From: Aradus depressus
Lineage: Eukaryota; Arthropoda; Insecta; Hemiptera; Aradidae
Direction: 5' to 3'
Length of the DNA: 64,000 nucleotides
NCBI GenBank assembly: GCA_963662175.1
Contig: OY759214.1
Coordinates: 79,310,037-79,374,036, forward strand
Below, in pieces: positions 31,355 through 42,009 of this stretch. The position numbers and the translations under genes were made by a program. The notes under the pieces are model-generated. The model searched no databases, was not told the DNA's origin, and worked only from the letters and a program-made list of their open reading frames with translations. Each line of letters starts with the position of its first letter. Position 1 is the first letter of the stretch.

Positions 31355-31722
31355 GGTCGTCGGTGAATCACCGGCAATGTACTTTCACAAAACGACTTCA
31401 TTAATAAAGTTTCCGCTCTCCTCAAAACCAAACATTCATTACATCGGCAGTTATTAGTTGAGCTTTCTCCCCCGTTCCATTCGGCTGATTTCGCTGACAT
31501 TTAACAGGCATTGTCCTCATGAGGTTTGGAGTTTAAATATAAAATTTCATGTCGATACATTCATTACATCGGAAGTTACACTTGTTCACAGAGACAACAA
31601 TTTTTTTTAAATTTATGGTATGAGGGGGTTGGAAAACAAGAAATTACAGTGAAAAGTTAACATCGAATTTCAGACTGATTATATAACATCCCCTATACTT
31701 CGTATAGCTGGGGACGTAAAAT
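31355..31722 (+). mobile_element. Family-A element, short full-length form
   Basis: 5' palindrome GTCGGTGAATCACCGGC (31359 on), then AATGTACTTTCACAAAACGA, two short body units (gtgtcgat-type as 'catgtcgatacattcattac'), 'ttggaaaacaagaaattac', and the 3' hairpin 'atcccctatacttcgtatag' plus ctggggacgtaaaa. About 365 bp, so it has fewer internal units than the 650-bp copy. Confidence 0.8.
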
Positions 31723-32159
31723 CTTATCCTGTTAGGAATGTTTTTTTTTTTTTTGTTTTTTTCAAGGAGGTTATAATGGGGCGTGGAATGGGGTGCTAAT
31801 TTTGTTTAGTCTGAAGACTAGCGGGGCAGCTCGGCGATGTAAATCAATTATGGGACCTCTCTGAGGAAACTGTTACAAAGGACATAACGGTGAAGGTTGT
31901 TCTTGTTTGTTCATGCCACTTCACCTGGTAGGACATTAGCATCGCCGCAGTCTGCCGACTCATCCTCTTGCAGCTCAATGCAGTCATCCTGTTACAGGCC
32001 ATAGTCTTCCCCTCTCCTCATCGCATTGAGACTCAAAACATGCGCGAAAAACTGTTCGTCACTGCAGTCGCGGATGAAACTCCCTCAAGTCGATTAACAA
32101 TTAGAAATGGGGTATAACAATCACCAACGCTTTCCTTCCCCAGCTTCCATTATTTGTTA

Positions 32160-32280
32160 ATAGCTTAGTTTATTATATCTGGGAGGTAAAAACAATTAAG
32201 CACACTGTCCTTCGGATGGGACGTTAAGCAAGGGTCCCGAGTCAGTACGATGTCAGGTACTTCTTTACAGACGCCTACCC
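32160..32280 (+). mobile_element. SINE-1 internal fragment
   Basis: 'cttagtttattatatctggg', 'ctgtccttcggatgggacgt', 'gtacgatgtcaggtacttct' and 'cagacgcctaccct'. It is joined through a (TA)n run to the start of another copy. Confidence 0.85.
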
Positions 32281-32302
32281 TATATATATATATATATATA
32301 TA

Positions 32303-32500
32303 GGGCGCCGGTAGCTCGGCAGAAGGCAAGCACGCATACCATTGAGCTCTCAAGAACGTGGGTTCGAAACCCGACCGAGGCCCTTAGTTTATTTTATCTG
32401 GGAGGTGAAATGAACTTAAGCACGCCGTCCTTCGGATGGGACGTTAAGAAACTCCCATAGTAGAGTCGGGTTCATGTCCACCAGAGTGTCGAAAGAGCCA
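32303..32500 (+). mobile_element. SINE-1 copy with inverted promoter segment
   Basis: Starts 'gggcgccggtagctc' (to 32317), then 32318-32343 reads the reverse complement of the normal A-box to inter-box stretch (ggcagaaggcaagcacgcat, then accatt). It resumes at gagct (32344-32348) and goes on to the B box 'gtgggttcgaaacccgaccg'. The internal part between 'ggatgggacgttaag' and 'aaactcccatagtagagtcg' is deleted, and the copy ends at a poly-C tract. Confidence 0.88.
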
Positions 32501-32814
32501 TCAACCCCCCCCCCCCCCCCCCACCTCCACCCCCACCCCCTAAATTAAACATGTATGGACAAAAGTTGTTCCTTAAATCGTAACAAATATTTTTTGTCGA
32601 AAAACAGACAGCAATTTTAAAGCGTTTTCCCCGAAAAATGTTTAAAAAAATTCATTAAAAAATACATCATATCTATATTGTTGAATTCGTGCCAATAAGC
32701 TTTCATTTAACACCCTACACGATGCCCTTTTTTTTTCATTTCCCAATTTACCCCCAGAATCAAAATTCAACTTTTTATACTTACACGTGTATAATTGGCC
32801 CCCACACTCTATCA

Positions 32815-32868
32815 TTACCGATTATATAACATCCCCTATACTTCGTATAGCTGGAGAATTAAAACTGA
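32815..32868 (+). repeat. Family-A 3' hairpin end only
   Basis: 'ccgattatataacatcccct' followed by atacttcgtatagctggaga and attaaaa. The body is absent. Confidence 0.7.
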
Positions 32869-32907
32869 GCCATTTCTATAATTTCATTTTTCATACGTCG
32901 CTACAAT

Positions 32908-33079
32908 AAATAATACCAATGATGGTTATGTTTATAATAGATAAGTCACTAAATAATACCAATGATGGTTATGTTTATAATAGATAAGTCACTAAATAAT
33001 ACCGATGATGGTTATGTTTATAATAGATAAGTCACTAAATAATACCAATGATGGTTATCTTTATAATAGATAAGTCACT
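32908..33079 (+). repeat. 43-bp minisatellite, four units
   Basis: Units at 32908-32950, 32951-32993, 32994-33036 and 33037-33079 each read aaataataccaatgatggtt and then 'atgtttataatagataagtc' plus act. By eye only two single-base differences exist among the four (a g in unit 3 and a c in unit 4), so expansion was recent. Confidence 0.95.
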
Positions 33080-33173
33080 GTTCTTTTTCTCTTCTTTTTT
33101 CACGTTTTTTCTCAGGTACGTGCCTCGCCTCTTCTATAGAATGTCCAACTACGAAAACTGACATAGTTTTTCT

Positions 33174-33310
33174 TCTCCAGCTAGACGAAGTATAGGGGAA
33201 GTTATTTAATCAGTCAGAGTATTCCACGGAATTTCATGTTTTCCGACCTTCTGATTACAAATTTTTTTGGAAAAATTGTATTATCTATGTGTGTGTCTAT
33301 GAACAAGGGC
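33174..33310 (-). repeat. Family-A 3' part
   Basis: 'ccagctagacgaagtatagg', 'ggaagttatttaatcagtca' and 'acggaatttcatgttttccg' are the reverse complement of the family-A 3' hairpin and block. Confidence 0.7.
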
Positions 33311-33689
33311 GAACAAAACTCCAGTAGTCAAAGAATTGCTAAATATAAAATGTAATTCTGATTATAATTTTAGTACTTGTTTTGATAGAATATGTCAAAA
33401 TAAAAATGTCCTTATAAAAATCACATCATCTGAAAAATATGAATGGCGATGAAGTATAACATTTTTTCCTTTCCGAAATTAAATTTTTTTTTTTTCCTAA
33501 AATCGTTTCATTCTGATAGAGCTGTGGAGAGTCCGGGGTTAACTTTTGAAAATTATGGTCAGCCTAAATATAACTCAGTTGTTTATTTATTTAGATAGCT
33601 ACATGTTTCTACTGTAAACCAGGGGAATATTACAACTGTTTTATTGTCCCATTTATTTGGACAATAAAGAAAAAGAATTAACGAACTTA

Positions 33690-33905
33690 CTTTTTGTTGA
33701 GGAACGTATGTATCGACACGAAATTGTCTATGTATCCAGAATCCTCTAAGGACGACACTTAATGAATTTCAGCCAAATCGGTGAAAGAAAAGGCGGAATT
33801 AGGGGGCAGGCTTATTTCATCTGTAAATTTAAAGCCTTTTAAGGACAACACCTATTGATTTTCAATGTATTTCAACACCTATTGGACAATTACATACCTA
33901 AACAT
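33690..33905 (-). repeat. Family-A internal units
   Basis: 'aacgtatgtatcgacacgaa', 'ctaaggacgacacttaatga', 'agccaaatcggtgaaag' and then 'aaggacaacacctattgat'. It may be the other part of the copy at 33174-33310, split by an insertion. Confidence 0.6.
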
Positions 33906-33954
33906 TCTTTGGGACACTATGACTTCGGTCGTTCGGTCCTAGCTGAACCCTTAA

Positions 33955-34442
33955 CGTTTGGGAAGTATATTAAGGAACATTTTTGGTAAGCTTTAATTTT
34001 TTGATAGAACTATCCATTACAAGCAAAGTTGTAAAAAAATGAGTTTCAAAACGATATTACTCTTATTATTTCACGTATTTTACAAAACGGGTGACCTTCG
34101 AAAAAGTTATTTCATATAAAAGTTGCCTTTCAGTATTTTCTACAACTTTTATTTGAAGAGATTTTTAATTGGGCCGTGAGTATAAGTGGTATCCTCTAAA
34201 GCGTACTTAGGTCTCCTAGTAAATTGGTCTTTTTTCTTCTTATTTCGGTCAAAATCTACTCAGATCTAACTTAACACATGTGACCTTTTCATCACAATTT
34301 TGAAGTGAGCTACAATCGTTTTTGAGTTAAGTGCTCACATATTTCCAATTAAAATATGTTACTCCGTTAAAAACCTCGATATCGAATTGCAATAATTTCT
34401 TATACTAAATGTATAAGAAAGTAAAAATGAAAGTCATATTCC
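33955..34442 (+). mobile_element. Family-C element with 3' hairpin
   Basis: Body phrases are 'tattaaggaacatttttggt', 'atatgaaagttgcctttcag'-type, 'attttctacaacttttattt', 'cggtcaaaatctactcagat' and 'taacttaacacatgtgacct'. It ends in a hairpin: TTTCTTATAC, loop TAAAT, GTATAAGAAA, then GTAAAA. There is no ORF. Confidence 0.72.
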
Positions 34443-34507
34443 AGGTTCATCAATGAACAGTGTTTCCCTTCACACATTCGTTTCTGGCTTTTCAACAATT
34501 ACAGGCA

Positions 34508-34620
34508 TTTGGTAACGCAGCGCACGTGCTTTTAAACAAACAACAATGAATGTTATTCGCTTCATTAGTATTCTGTCTTGGTAATTCGACTGTTTGCCGC
34601 TGTTTGACCAGACCTTAGCC
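34508..34620 (+). repeat. 113-bp direct repeat, copy 1
   Basis: Pairs with 35618-35730 at about 94% identity by eye. It begins tttggtaacgcagcgca, contains 'acaacaatgaatgttattcg' and 'gaccagacctta'. The same spacing and orientation, 1.1 kb apart, could mark the ends of an element, but there is no TG/CA terminus. Confidence 0.85.
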
Positions 34621-35189
34621 TGAAGTGTTTCCAATAAAACCATCCCTAATTTGTTTGCACAATGAAAAACCTAAAGTCCTCTGCTCCAGTAATACTAACA
34701 TTGAAATATTGATGGCCGCCAAAATATCAATATATAATCAATTGTAACAAGGTCATTCTCTGGCAAATGTGTTCACTCATTCTACAAGGTGCTTTGGTGT
34801 GTGTTATCTATTAATGCAAAGACGTACAGAATATTTGGAGCCAAGTCCTAGGTCACGGCTTGGGGTTGATATTCTTGTCAATGTACGTGAAACATCTCTA
34901 TAACGGACATCGATGGGGACGAAATTATTGTCCCTTTAGCAGGGGTGGTAGAGTAAATGTAAATGTAATGTAAACATATTCACGCAGACATTATGTTATG
35001 AGCACACACTTAAACCCGAAAAATACATATAAATACTAAAAAAATACATGTAAGTATGCAAAAAAGTACAAAAACCTGTAAAAATTTAACAGATTGTGCC
35101 CTCTTTGTTTTAAAAAATTTTTTTGAATTTTTAAATGTTATCTAGTCATTACGGAAGACTAAAAAAAATTGAGACACCAAAAAAGTCTA

Positions 35190-35275
35190 GGGAAGGGGGG
35201 ATTAAGGGGGAAAACGTAATTGATTAGTTAGTGCTGCAAAGGTACTTAGCCAGTGATTCATCCACTTTCTTCCTC
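35190..35275 (-). repeat. Family-A 5' end, degraded
   Basis: 'gattagttagtgctgcaaag' with gtacttagccagtgattcat. It is a diverged form of the terminal signature. Confidence 0.5.
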
Positions 35276-35617
35276 GCCTGACTTCTATAGGAATGTCCAA
35301 CTACGAAACTACGTTTTTTGCTGTTGGTGTTGTAGAGTCCATTAAATCCACTCATAGAACAATGGACTGTTGGAAACTCTGCAGAGAACTTTTGAAAATT
35401 CCAATATTTTTAACTTTATAGAATTGACACATCTATCTTATCACTAAATACTGCAGACATTATAAAGATGCCATACCAGCACATGAAACCTATTCAAACA
35501 TATACTGACGCTAGGCGATAGTGTGAGAAAAATAAGCAGAGCTTCCACAAGGAGACGCAGATAGAATTCGCTTTGCAGTTCTTCTTCTTGTTAATTTTGG
35601 TGGTTGTGCGAAGCATG

Positions 35618-35730
35618 TTTGGTAACGCAGCGCATGTGTTTTTAAACAAACAACAATGAATGTTATTCGCTTCATTAGTATTCTATCTTGGTATTTCAAC
35701 TGTTTACCGCTGTTTGACCAGACCTTATCC
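35618..35730 (+). repeat. 113-bp direct repeat, copy 2
   Basis: Partner of 34508-34620, with the same length and no indels seen. The reading frame on the minus strand through this block has no recognisable product. Confidence 0.85.
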
Positions 35731-36080
35731 GAGTTTGAGACCAAACGATGGTCTGGCTTTGAAGGGAGAGCGAAAACATTGATTAATTCGATTTCTTAAC
35801 TTTAAAATTATGGAGAGATATATTGGTAGAAATTATTTAGGTTTACAATGTTATTTATATATAAAAGATTATATATAAAGCTTTTTAAAATTTGTCTTCG
35901 AGAAAAATCGTATGACTTTTTATTTTTCCCTTTTTCAAAAGCAAGGAAACCATAAGTTTCTGTAATGCCCTTTTAAGGAGAGATATGTTGGATGGCTTTT
36001 TAATGATGTGTCCTGCGTTCACCTCCGACACCAGTGTTGGGCATCATTCAGGCATTTTTTATTCAATAATCATTCAATAT

Positions 36081-36200
36081 TACAAGGTCATATCGCCTAC
36101 TGCCAGAGCGCTCTTTCGTCACTGGTGGACATGAGCCCGACTCTACTATGGGAGTCCAAAATTTTGCCTCCCCTAAATTTTTATTCAACTAGGCCAAAAT
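36081..36200 (-). mobile_element. SINE-1 3' fragment
   Basis: Only the tail-proximal third is present: 'aaggtcatatcgcctactgc', 'cagagcgctctttcgtcact', 'gactctactatgggagtcc' and 'ttattcaactagg'. Confidence 0.82.
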
Positions 36201-36487
36201 TGAAATAACGATCAAAATAAGCAGACTCCCGTGCCTTCTAAGAAAACTGAGCTGGTAGCGCCAACATCTGTCTTCGCGCCTTGTCCATCCCACTGCACCT
36301 GTGTAACGGAAGAGATGTCGTGATAGAGCAGCTACTTTGGGAGTCCTGTTGACATTCTAGGGTTAAGTAGCATTTTTGCACAAGTGGAACTCGGACTATT
36401 CCTTACTATTCGCTTTAACGATCCTTATTACAGGTGTTTTATATACTTAGGCAATTATACCAATAATGAGCTGAACGATTAGTATAA

Positions 36488-36690
36488 ATCTTAAAGCACC
36501 AGGGTACAGAGTAACAAAATAAAAACTTACTTACCCCACCCCACAGCATAGAGGTTAAATGACAATTGGCATAGCTCAAAGGGGTGGAGATAAGTTCACT
36601 CACTCTACATACAATAACATTCATTCAAATATACACAATAACTTTAAAACAAATCTCTACATAATAGTAAAATAAATGACTCTGCAATAG
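36488..36690 (+). repeat. Dispersed repeat D, copy 2
   Basis: Partner of 15615-15850. It has 'aaataaaaacttacttaccc', 'ggcatagctcaaaggggtgg' and 'gttcactcactctacataca'. Confidence 0.65.
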
Positions 36691-36825
36691 TATAAAATTC
36701 ACCATACAGCCAAAGGAATTTTTGCCATAAAATATAATAAATAAATAAATAAATTTGGAAAAATTATCAGAGTTGAAAAATAAAATACATATGGATTTTA
36801 GTCAGTAAAGGTGTAAAGGCTTCCT

Positions 36826-37055
36826 TAGTTAGGTATTGTGACTCATGCCCGGGCTTTAACTCCGAGGTCATATCGCCTATTAGCAGAGCGCCTTTTCGTG
36901 ATTCTGGTGGACATGATCCCAACTCTACAGTGGGAGACCTAATTAGCTACCCTGGTTTGTTCACCTAGGATACCTCTAACGAGTACCTGACATCGTACAG
37001 GCTCGGGACTGTCGCTTAGCGTCCCATCCGAAGGACGGCGTGCTTAAGTTTACGG
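36826..37055 (-). mobile_element. SINE-1 copy, head missing
   Basis: From the tail (gttaggtattgtgactcatg) through 'gaccgtcgct'-type, 'cgtcccatccgaaggacggc' and 'gtgcttaagttta', where it stops before the B box. Confidence 0.85.
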
Positions 37056-37085
37056 CAGCCCTCAGTAAGTATACTACCGATAGTA

Positions 37086-37640
37086 AAAAAGTATTTTAAA
37101 ATTGGTTCAATTTAAACATTATTTGGAAATATTTCGCAAGGAAATTTATTGCACATTATTTGGGGGGCAATAAAATTGGTTCAATTTAAACATTATTTGG
37201 AAATATTTCGCAAGGAAATTTATTGCACATTATTTGGGGGGCAATAAAATTGTTCGTATTTGTTCTATCTTACATCTGAGGGCATTTCATTAGTTGGATA
37301 TTTAATAAGGAACATTTTTGTTAGAAACCAATGTTTCAATAAAACTAACCGTTTTCGCGTAAATCAAGCAAACATCTAAAAAAATTAATTTTAAACGACA
37401 TTTTAAGACGGCAACCGAGCGACCTTTGAAAAAAAAGTAGTCCACATAAAATGTGTTATAAATATAACCGATATCTTGTAAATGTATTTAAGCCCCGAAG
37501 TATATTGGTCTTGTTTTTCGTCCAATTTCGGCCAAAATGCAATCAGATCTAAGTTAGCATTCGTGAATCTTAATTTTTTTCAAGTTCATAGCTAATATTT
37601 CTGCGTTAAGGTGCTCATAAATTTGCAATCACATATGCTG
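37086..37640 (+). mobile_element. Family-C element with perfect 74-bp tandem duplication
   Basis: Bases 37097-37170 and 37171-37244 are identical (taaaattggttcaatttaaa start; ttggggggcaa end). After them come 'gaacatttttgttagaaacc', 'aaaactaaccgttttcgcgt', 'aaatcaagcaaacatctaaa' and 'aaatgcaatcagatctaagt'. The hairpin terminus is not seen here. Confidence 0.75.
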
Positions 37641-37789
37641 TGATAATTAAAAGAATGTTGTATAAAACGGCATTTTCTATAAAACGGCATGTTGTATAAA
37701 ACGGCCTTCTGTTATCAAGACACGATATCAAAATTTTCACGACAAACTCCATCATCACGCCAATCCACTTATACAAGAATTATCTACAA

Positions 37790-37985
37790 ACACTCTCCCC
37801 ACAAATCCACCACGACGCCTCAAGCGGATATGGCAGAGGGATCTGTTCCAGGACTAGCCTGGACTCCTCTTCGGTCACGTACCTCAGCAGTACAGCCACG
37901 CACCTGACACTGCTCTATTTATCACAATTGCTAATAGCAAATGTTATTATGCCGTTGTAAATATATAAATAAATTATCTTACTGT
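37790..37985 (+). pseudogene. Jockey-like LINE 3' end, copy 1
   Basis: Carries 'gacgcctcaagcggatatgg', 'ccaggactagcctggactcc', 'acctcagcagtacagccacg' and 'tattatgccgttgtaaatat'. It matches 40366-40535 on the opposite strand and the tail of the decayed LINE at 9225-9290. It corresponds to the last codons and the 3' UTR of ORF2. The rest is truncated. Confidence 0.72.
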
Positions 37986-38138
37986 GCCAACAGGGAAAAT
38001 GAATAGCATGGAATACGAGAACAAAAATCTACATAATAAAATTAAAAACTAAGATGGAAATAAAAAAATGAAACTATTTTACAAAATTAAATCTTACAAA
38101 CTAATTACTTAAAACTATATCAAATGTTATTTATATAT

Positions 38139-38140
<2 letters not shown>

Positions 38141-38200
<60 letters not shown>
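38141..38200. repeat. (TA)n microsatellite
   Basis: An uninterrupted 'ta' run of about 58 bp. The ORF over it (repeating YI) is an artefact. Confidence 0.95.
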
Positions 38201-38202
<2 letters not shown>

Positions 38203-38559
38203 ACCTCCTTTGCGAATCTATTTCAATGTTATATCACACCTATTTGATTCACCACACGTTAAGCCTAAACACTTTTCTCACTCCTAGCCTGTCCGTCCTT
38301 CACATCTCATCTCATCTCCACAACATAGACAAGGTCCACTCTAATTAGAACAGCTGATGGTCGCATTTTGTTTTTTATTCATTGTTTGTTTTAAAACAAA
38401 ATGCAACTTCATATAATTATTCACCAATTTAGTTGCTTCTTTGTTTTTATGCAAATAAATATAATTAATTTTATAATATATTATTAATAATTAAAATGTG
38501 TGTAATTTTATACATCACAATACAGACATCATCACGAAAATGGTCAAAACGTACGGAGT

Positions 38560-38662
38560 ATTCATTGGACTTTGAAACGTGAAAGTTCGTTGAAAACTCG
38601 ATCTCTGATTTTTGCACGATTACAATAGTTTCTTATACTAAAGGTATAAGAAGGTAAAAATA
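38560..38662 (+). repeat. Family-C 3' end with hairpin
   Basis: 'gttgaaaactcgatctctga', 'tttttgcacgattacaatag', then TTTCTTATACTAAAGGTATA and agaaggtaaaa. It has the same hairpin plus AAGGTAAAA design as the copy ending at 34440. Confidence 0.7.
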
Positions 38663-38984
38663 TTTTCGAAAAAGTTATTTATTATAATAAAGTAATGTTT
38701 TTATTTATTATTCGATATTTTGAATAAAACACAGTTCGATAACTCGTCCAGTTCCAAATGCCATCCTTCCATGGAGATCCAGAACTGGTTCTTGTCAGTT
38801 CTCCGCCCACTGTCCTCAACACTTCCAAACCTGGTGGCCTTGTCCACCTCAGATCAGTGTTTGGACCCTAGCGAAATATAACAGGCAGGCTTCCAACCCA
38901 ACTACTTTATAAATAAAGTTGTATACGGATTGATTTTCATTGAGATTTTTGAAAACTAATTCTATTTAATCCATTTGAAGTTGA

Positions 38985-39235
38985 AAAGTCGTCGGTGAAT
39001 CACTGGCAATGGTCTTTCCCCAGAATGGATTATTCAATTAAGTTTAGCTCTCCCTCTAAAACCAGTCAGCCGCTTGGTTTAAAAATCAATACTTGACTTA
39101 CAAAGATAATCCCAATACAAAATTTTGTGTCAATATTAATTTATATATTACATGTGCAGAGCTGTGAAAACTCAACATTGAATTTCTGGCGAAATACATA
39201 ACTTCGCCTATACTTCGTACAGCTGGGGAAGTAAC
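38985..39235 (+). mobile_element. Family-A element, minimal form (~250 bp)
   Basis: The 5' end GTCGTCGGTGAATCACTGG, then caatggtctttccccagaa; one or fewer body units; and the 3' hairpin 'acttcgcctatacttcgtac' plus agctggggaagtaac. Confidence 0.78.
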
Positions 39236-39401
39236 AAAGACCATGTAAGTGGTTTTTAGTTCATATTTTGAATTTTATCATTTTGAAGTTTTGGAATAAC
39301 ATGTAGGATACGTATAATTTCAAGATTCAAAATCACTGGAGAGAGGGGTTTACCTGGAAAAAGTTTATGTTTTCTCGATTACTATTGCATCCTATCTGAG
39401 A

Positions 39402-39701
39402 TGGGCTTTAACTACGAGGTCATATCGCTTACTACCAGAGCGCTCTTTCGTCACTCCGGTGGACATGAGCCCGACTCTACTGTGGGAATTCTAAATTTTT
39501 ATTCACCTAGGGCAGGGGTCTTTAACGAGTACCTGACATCGTACATGGACCATCGCTAAACGTCCCATCTGAAGGGCGGCGTGCTTAAGTTTATTTTACC
39601 TCCCAGATAACATAAACTAAGGGCCCCCTCGGCCGGATTTCGAACCCACGACCTTGAGCTCAAAAAGCAAGCACGCATACCACTGAGCTTCCGGCGCCCT
39701 C
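39402..39701 (-). mobile_element. SINE-1 copy
   Basis: Reverse complement from 'gggctttaactacgaggtca' to the head 'accactgagcttccggcgcc'. B box present (ggatttcgaacccacgacct). Small deletion near 39545. Confidence 0.9.
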
Positions 39702-39719
39702 TTTAATTTTTATATATAA

Positions 39720-40360
39720 GCTTTGTATCCTTTGTCCAGAATGGGAGAGGGGGTTGTGGTGGTCTCAAAGTATAAAATGAGTGTTTATTAATTTCAGATG
39801 TAGCCCCACCAATTCTATGACTTCAAAATAATTGAAAAAGCCAACTTATTTCTAAACCCTTTGTAAGGACGTTATTAACTGGGCTGGGCAGTGCCGTGTA
39901 TTCTGCCAATTAATTCATAAAGTCCTTTTTGTATATTTCCACAAATATCTTACTTCTAATATCTATTTAATCAAATTGAGTGCACTGCTCAAAATATCCA
40001 AAGCCCTTCGTAAGCCTTATGTGAAAAAGTCCTTTCGGCAGTATCATAATACAGATCTCTATATATGTAATAAATTTTATATTTTTCCTGTTAGTCTAAA
40101 TTAATTTTGCCTCTTTGTTTTTATTATTTACTGTATTAATTTTCCAATAATTATAAAATATAAATAATTATTATTAACCCCATTTTAGAATGTCTATTCA
40201 TTTATTTTCTGTAAGTGCTGTTATTATTACTTTTTCTTTCCCTATCCTTTCATTTAAATCTATTCTATTATATTTTTAAATTATACTCGTTGTTTATTAG
40301 TATCTGCATTATATTTTATCATTATATTTTAATTGTATTAAATGTATTTATTTATTTATA
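39720..40360. other. AT-rich, no gene seen
   Basis: T-rich, especially 40070-40360. The short ORF at 40215-40406 is compositional. Confidence 0.45.
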
Positions 40361-40365
40361 TATTT

Positions 40366-40540
40366 ACAACGGCATAACATTTGTCATTAGCAATTGCGAT
40401 AAATAGTGCAGTGTCAGGTGCGTGGCTGTACTGCTGAGGTACGTGACCGAAGAGGAGTCCAGGCTAGTCCTGGAGCAGGTCCCTCTGCCATATCCGCTTG
40501 AGGCGTCGTGGTGGATTTGTGGGGAGGGTTTTGGGAAGTT
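40366..40540 (-). pseudogene. Jockey-like LINE 3' end, copy 2
   Basis: The reverse complement of the 37790-37985 copy: 'acaacggcataacatttgtc', 'gtgtcaggtgcgtggctgta', 'agtccaggctagtcctgg' and 'atatccgcttgaggcgtcgt'. Inverted relative to copy 1, 2.4 kb away. Confidence 0.72.
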
Positions 40541-40814
40541 TGTTTTCAATTAAATTTATAAGTATATATTGTTTAAATTAAAGTTATTATTTTCTGTTCA
40601 ATTTTATTATATTTTATTATTTCTTGTTGGATATTCAACTTAGTTATTGTTATTCTACCGCAGAGAAAAATAAATATATATGTGTGCATTTATTTATTTG
40701 TAAATTTATTGTATTATAATATATAAACAAATTGTATACTTATTTAAAAAAAATTACAAACAAAAAGAAATAAATGCATACAGATATATTTACTTTTCTA
40801 ACTACTTAACAAAT

Positions 40815-41022
40815 TACATAACCTTGAGCATGTACGATGTCAAGTACTCTTTAAAGACCCTCCCTACCCTAGGTGAATAAAAATTTAGGGTAGGCAAAAT
40901 TGAGGACTCCCACAGTAGATTGGGGCTCAGGTCCACCAGAGTGATGTAAAAGAGCGCTCTGGTAGTTGGCGATATGACCTCATAGTTAAAAACCAGGGCA
41001 AGAGTCACAATAACTAACTTAA
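40815..41022 (+). mobile_element. SINE-1 3' two-thirds
   Basis: From 'ccttgagcatgtacgatgtc' through 'aggtgaataaaaatttaggg', 'gactcccacagtagattggg' and 'gagcgctctggtagttggcg' to the tail 'gagtcacaataactaac'. The promoter head is missing. Confidence 0.87.
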
Positions 41023-41089
41023 CAAATTGTCTATTAGACTGAGTCCCTTAAATAAAGATTATAATAATAATTATTATTATTGAACTGTG

Positions 41090-41680
41090 CTTTCTTTAAA
41101 CAGAGATAGAACTTTGTTTTCCCGTCATTATTTCTACTAATCAGCTATCAAGTAGCCATAAATTGGCTTGGGTCGGTTTGAACGCTCAGTTTAACCCGCT
41201 AACAAGACACTTTACAATAAGTAACAGTTGATTTGGTTGGATGTAAACAGTGTCAAGGCTCATTTGAACGATCCTTATTGATTTTCTACTTGTTGAATCG
41301 ATTAGTTAGAACAAAACCCAACATGGCCGAACCCCTATTTGATACAACTACAATTCATTTTTTTCTTCTCTCTAATTCTATTTTCTTCTTCGAGTTACTT
41401 CTCTACCGTGACGGATTCGTTCAGCCTTCATACTGCCTTCGTTTCGAATCAGAGAGTGTCACCTATCTAACCTTTATAAAAAATAAATAGGAGTCTAATA
41501 ATTCACAATTGACAGCATGCAGTTGTGATTTTCAATACGTTGATCAGTGTCGCCTCTTTCGCACCCAACAGGAAATATAACCAAACCTGAAGCTGGTTTA
41601 ATGCCGAAACTGGTGGTTAATGTATAATTTTTTTGTGAAATAGATAATATATTTCAAAAAAGAAATTTTTTTTATTTATT
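41090..41680. other. Unassigned sequence
   Basis: The ORF at 41233-41490 is T-rich with no recognisable domain. It is not in any repeat family noticed here. Confidence 0.35.
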
Positions 41681-41689
41681 TATTTTAAA

Positions 41690-42000
41690 AAACTTCGCAG
41701 AGAATGTGTAATGTCATGTATTCTCAGATTTTTTGGAAAATGAAGTCGAGAAAGATGGTATATAGAAGGGATAAGAATGTAGATCTCAGATTTGAGATAG
41801 GACAAAGTTATAGTATCCCAAAGAGTATACAAAAGTCTATACGAAATAGTTGAGTTTGAAATAATTTTTTATTATTTGTAGTTTATATTAAAATTGATAA
41901 AAATAATATAAGAGGACTTTCTTGTAAGAGCGTCACTCTCAGAATTACGTTACAATGAAACTAAGAAAACTGGTGTCGCCAACACATTCATGTACCCGGT
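41690..42000 (-). repeat. Family-C then family-B fragments
   Basis: 41780-41870 has 'gatctcagatttgagatagg' and 'acaaagttatagtatcccaa' (family C). 41908-42000 has 'ggactttcttgtaagagcgt', 'cactctcagaattacgttac' and 'ggtgtcgccaacacattcat' (half of family B). Confidence 0.55.
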
Positions 42001-42009
42001 GTATATAGA

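Noticed and set aside
32908..33079. CRISPR-like array
   Set aside because: The units abut with no unique spacers, and the DNA is eukaryotic. It is a minisatellite.
34508..35730. Complete LTR retrotransposon with 113-bp LTRs
   Set aside because: No TG/CA ends, no primer site or purine tract, and known repeat fragments lie between the copies.
38124..38348. ORF with repeating YI as a membrane protein
   Set aside because: It is the translation of a (TA)n microsatellite.
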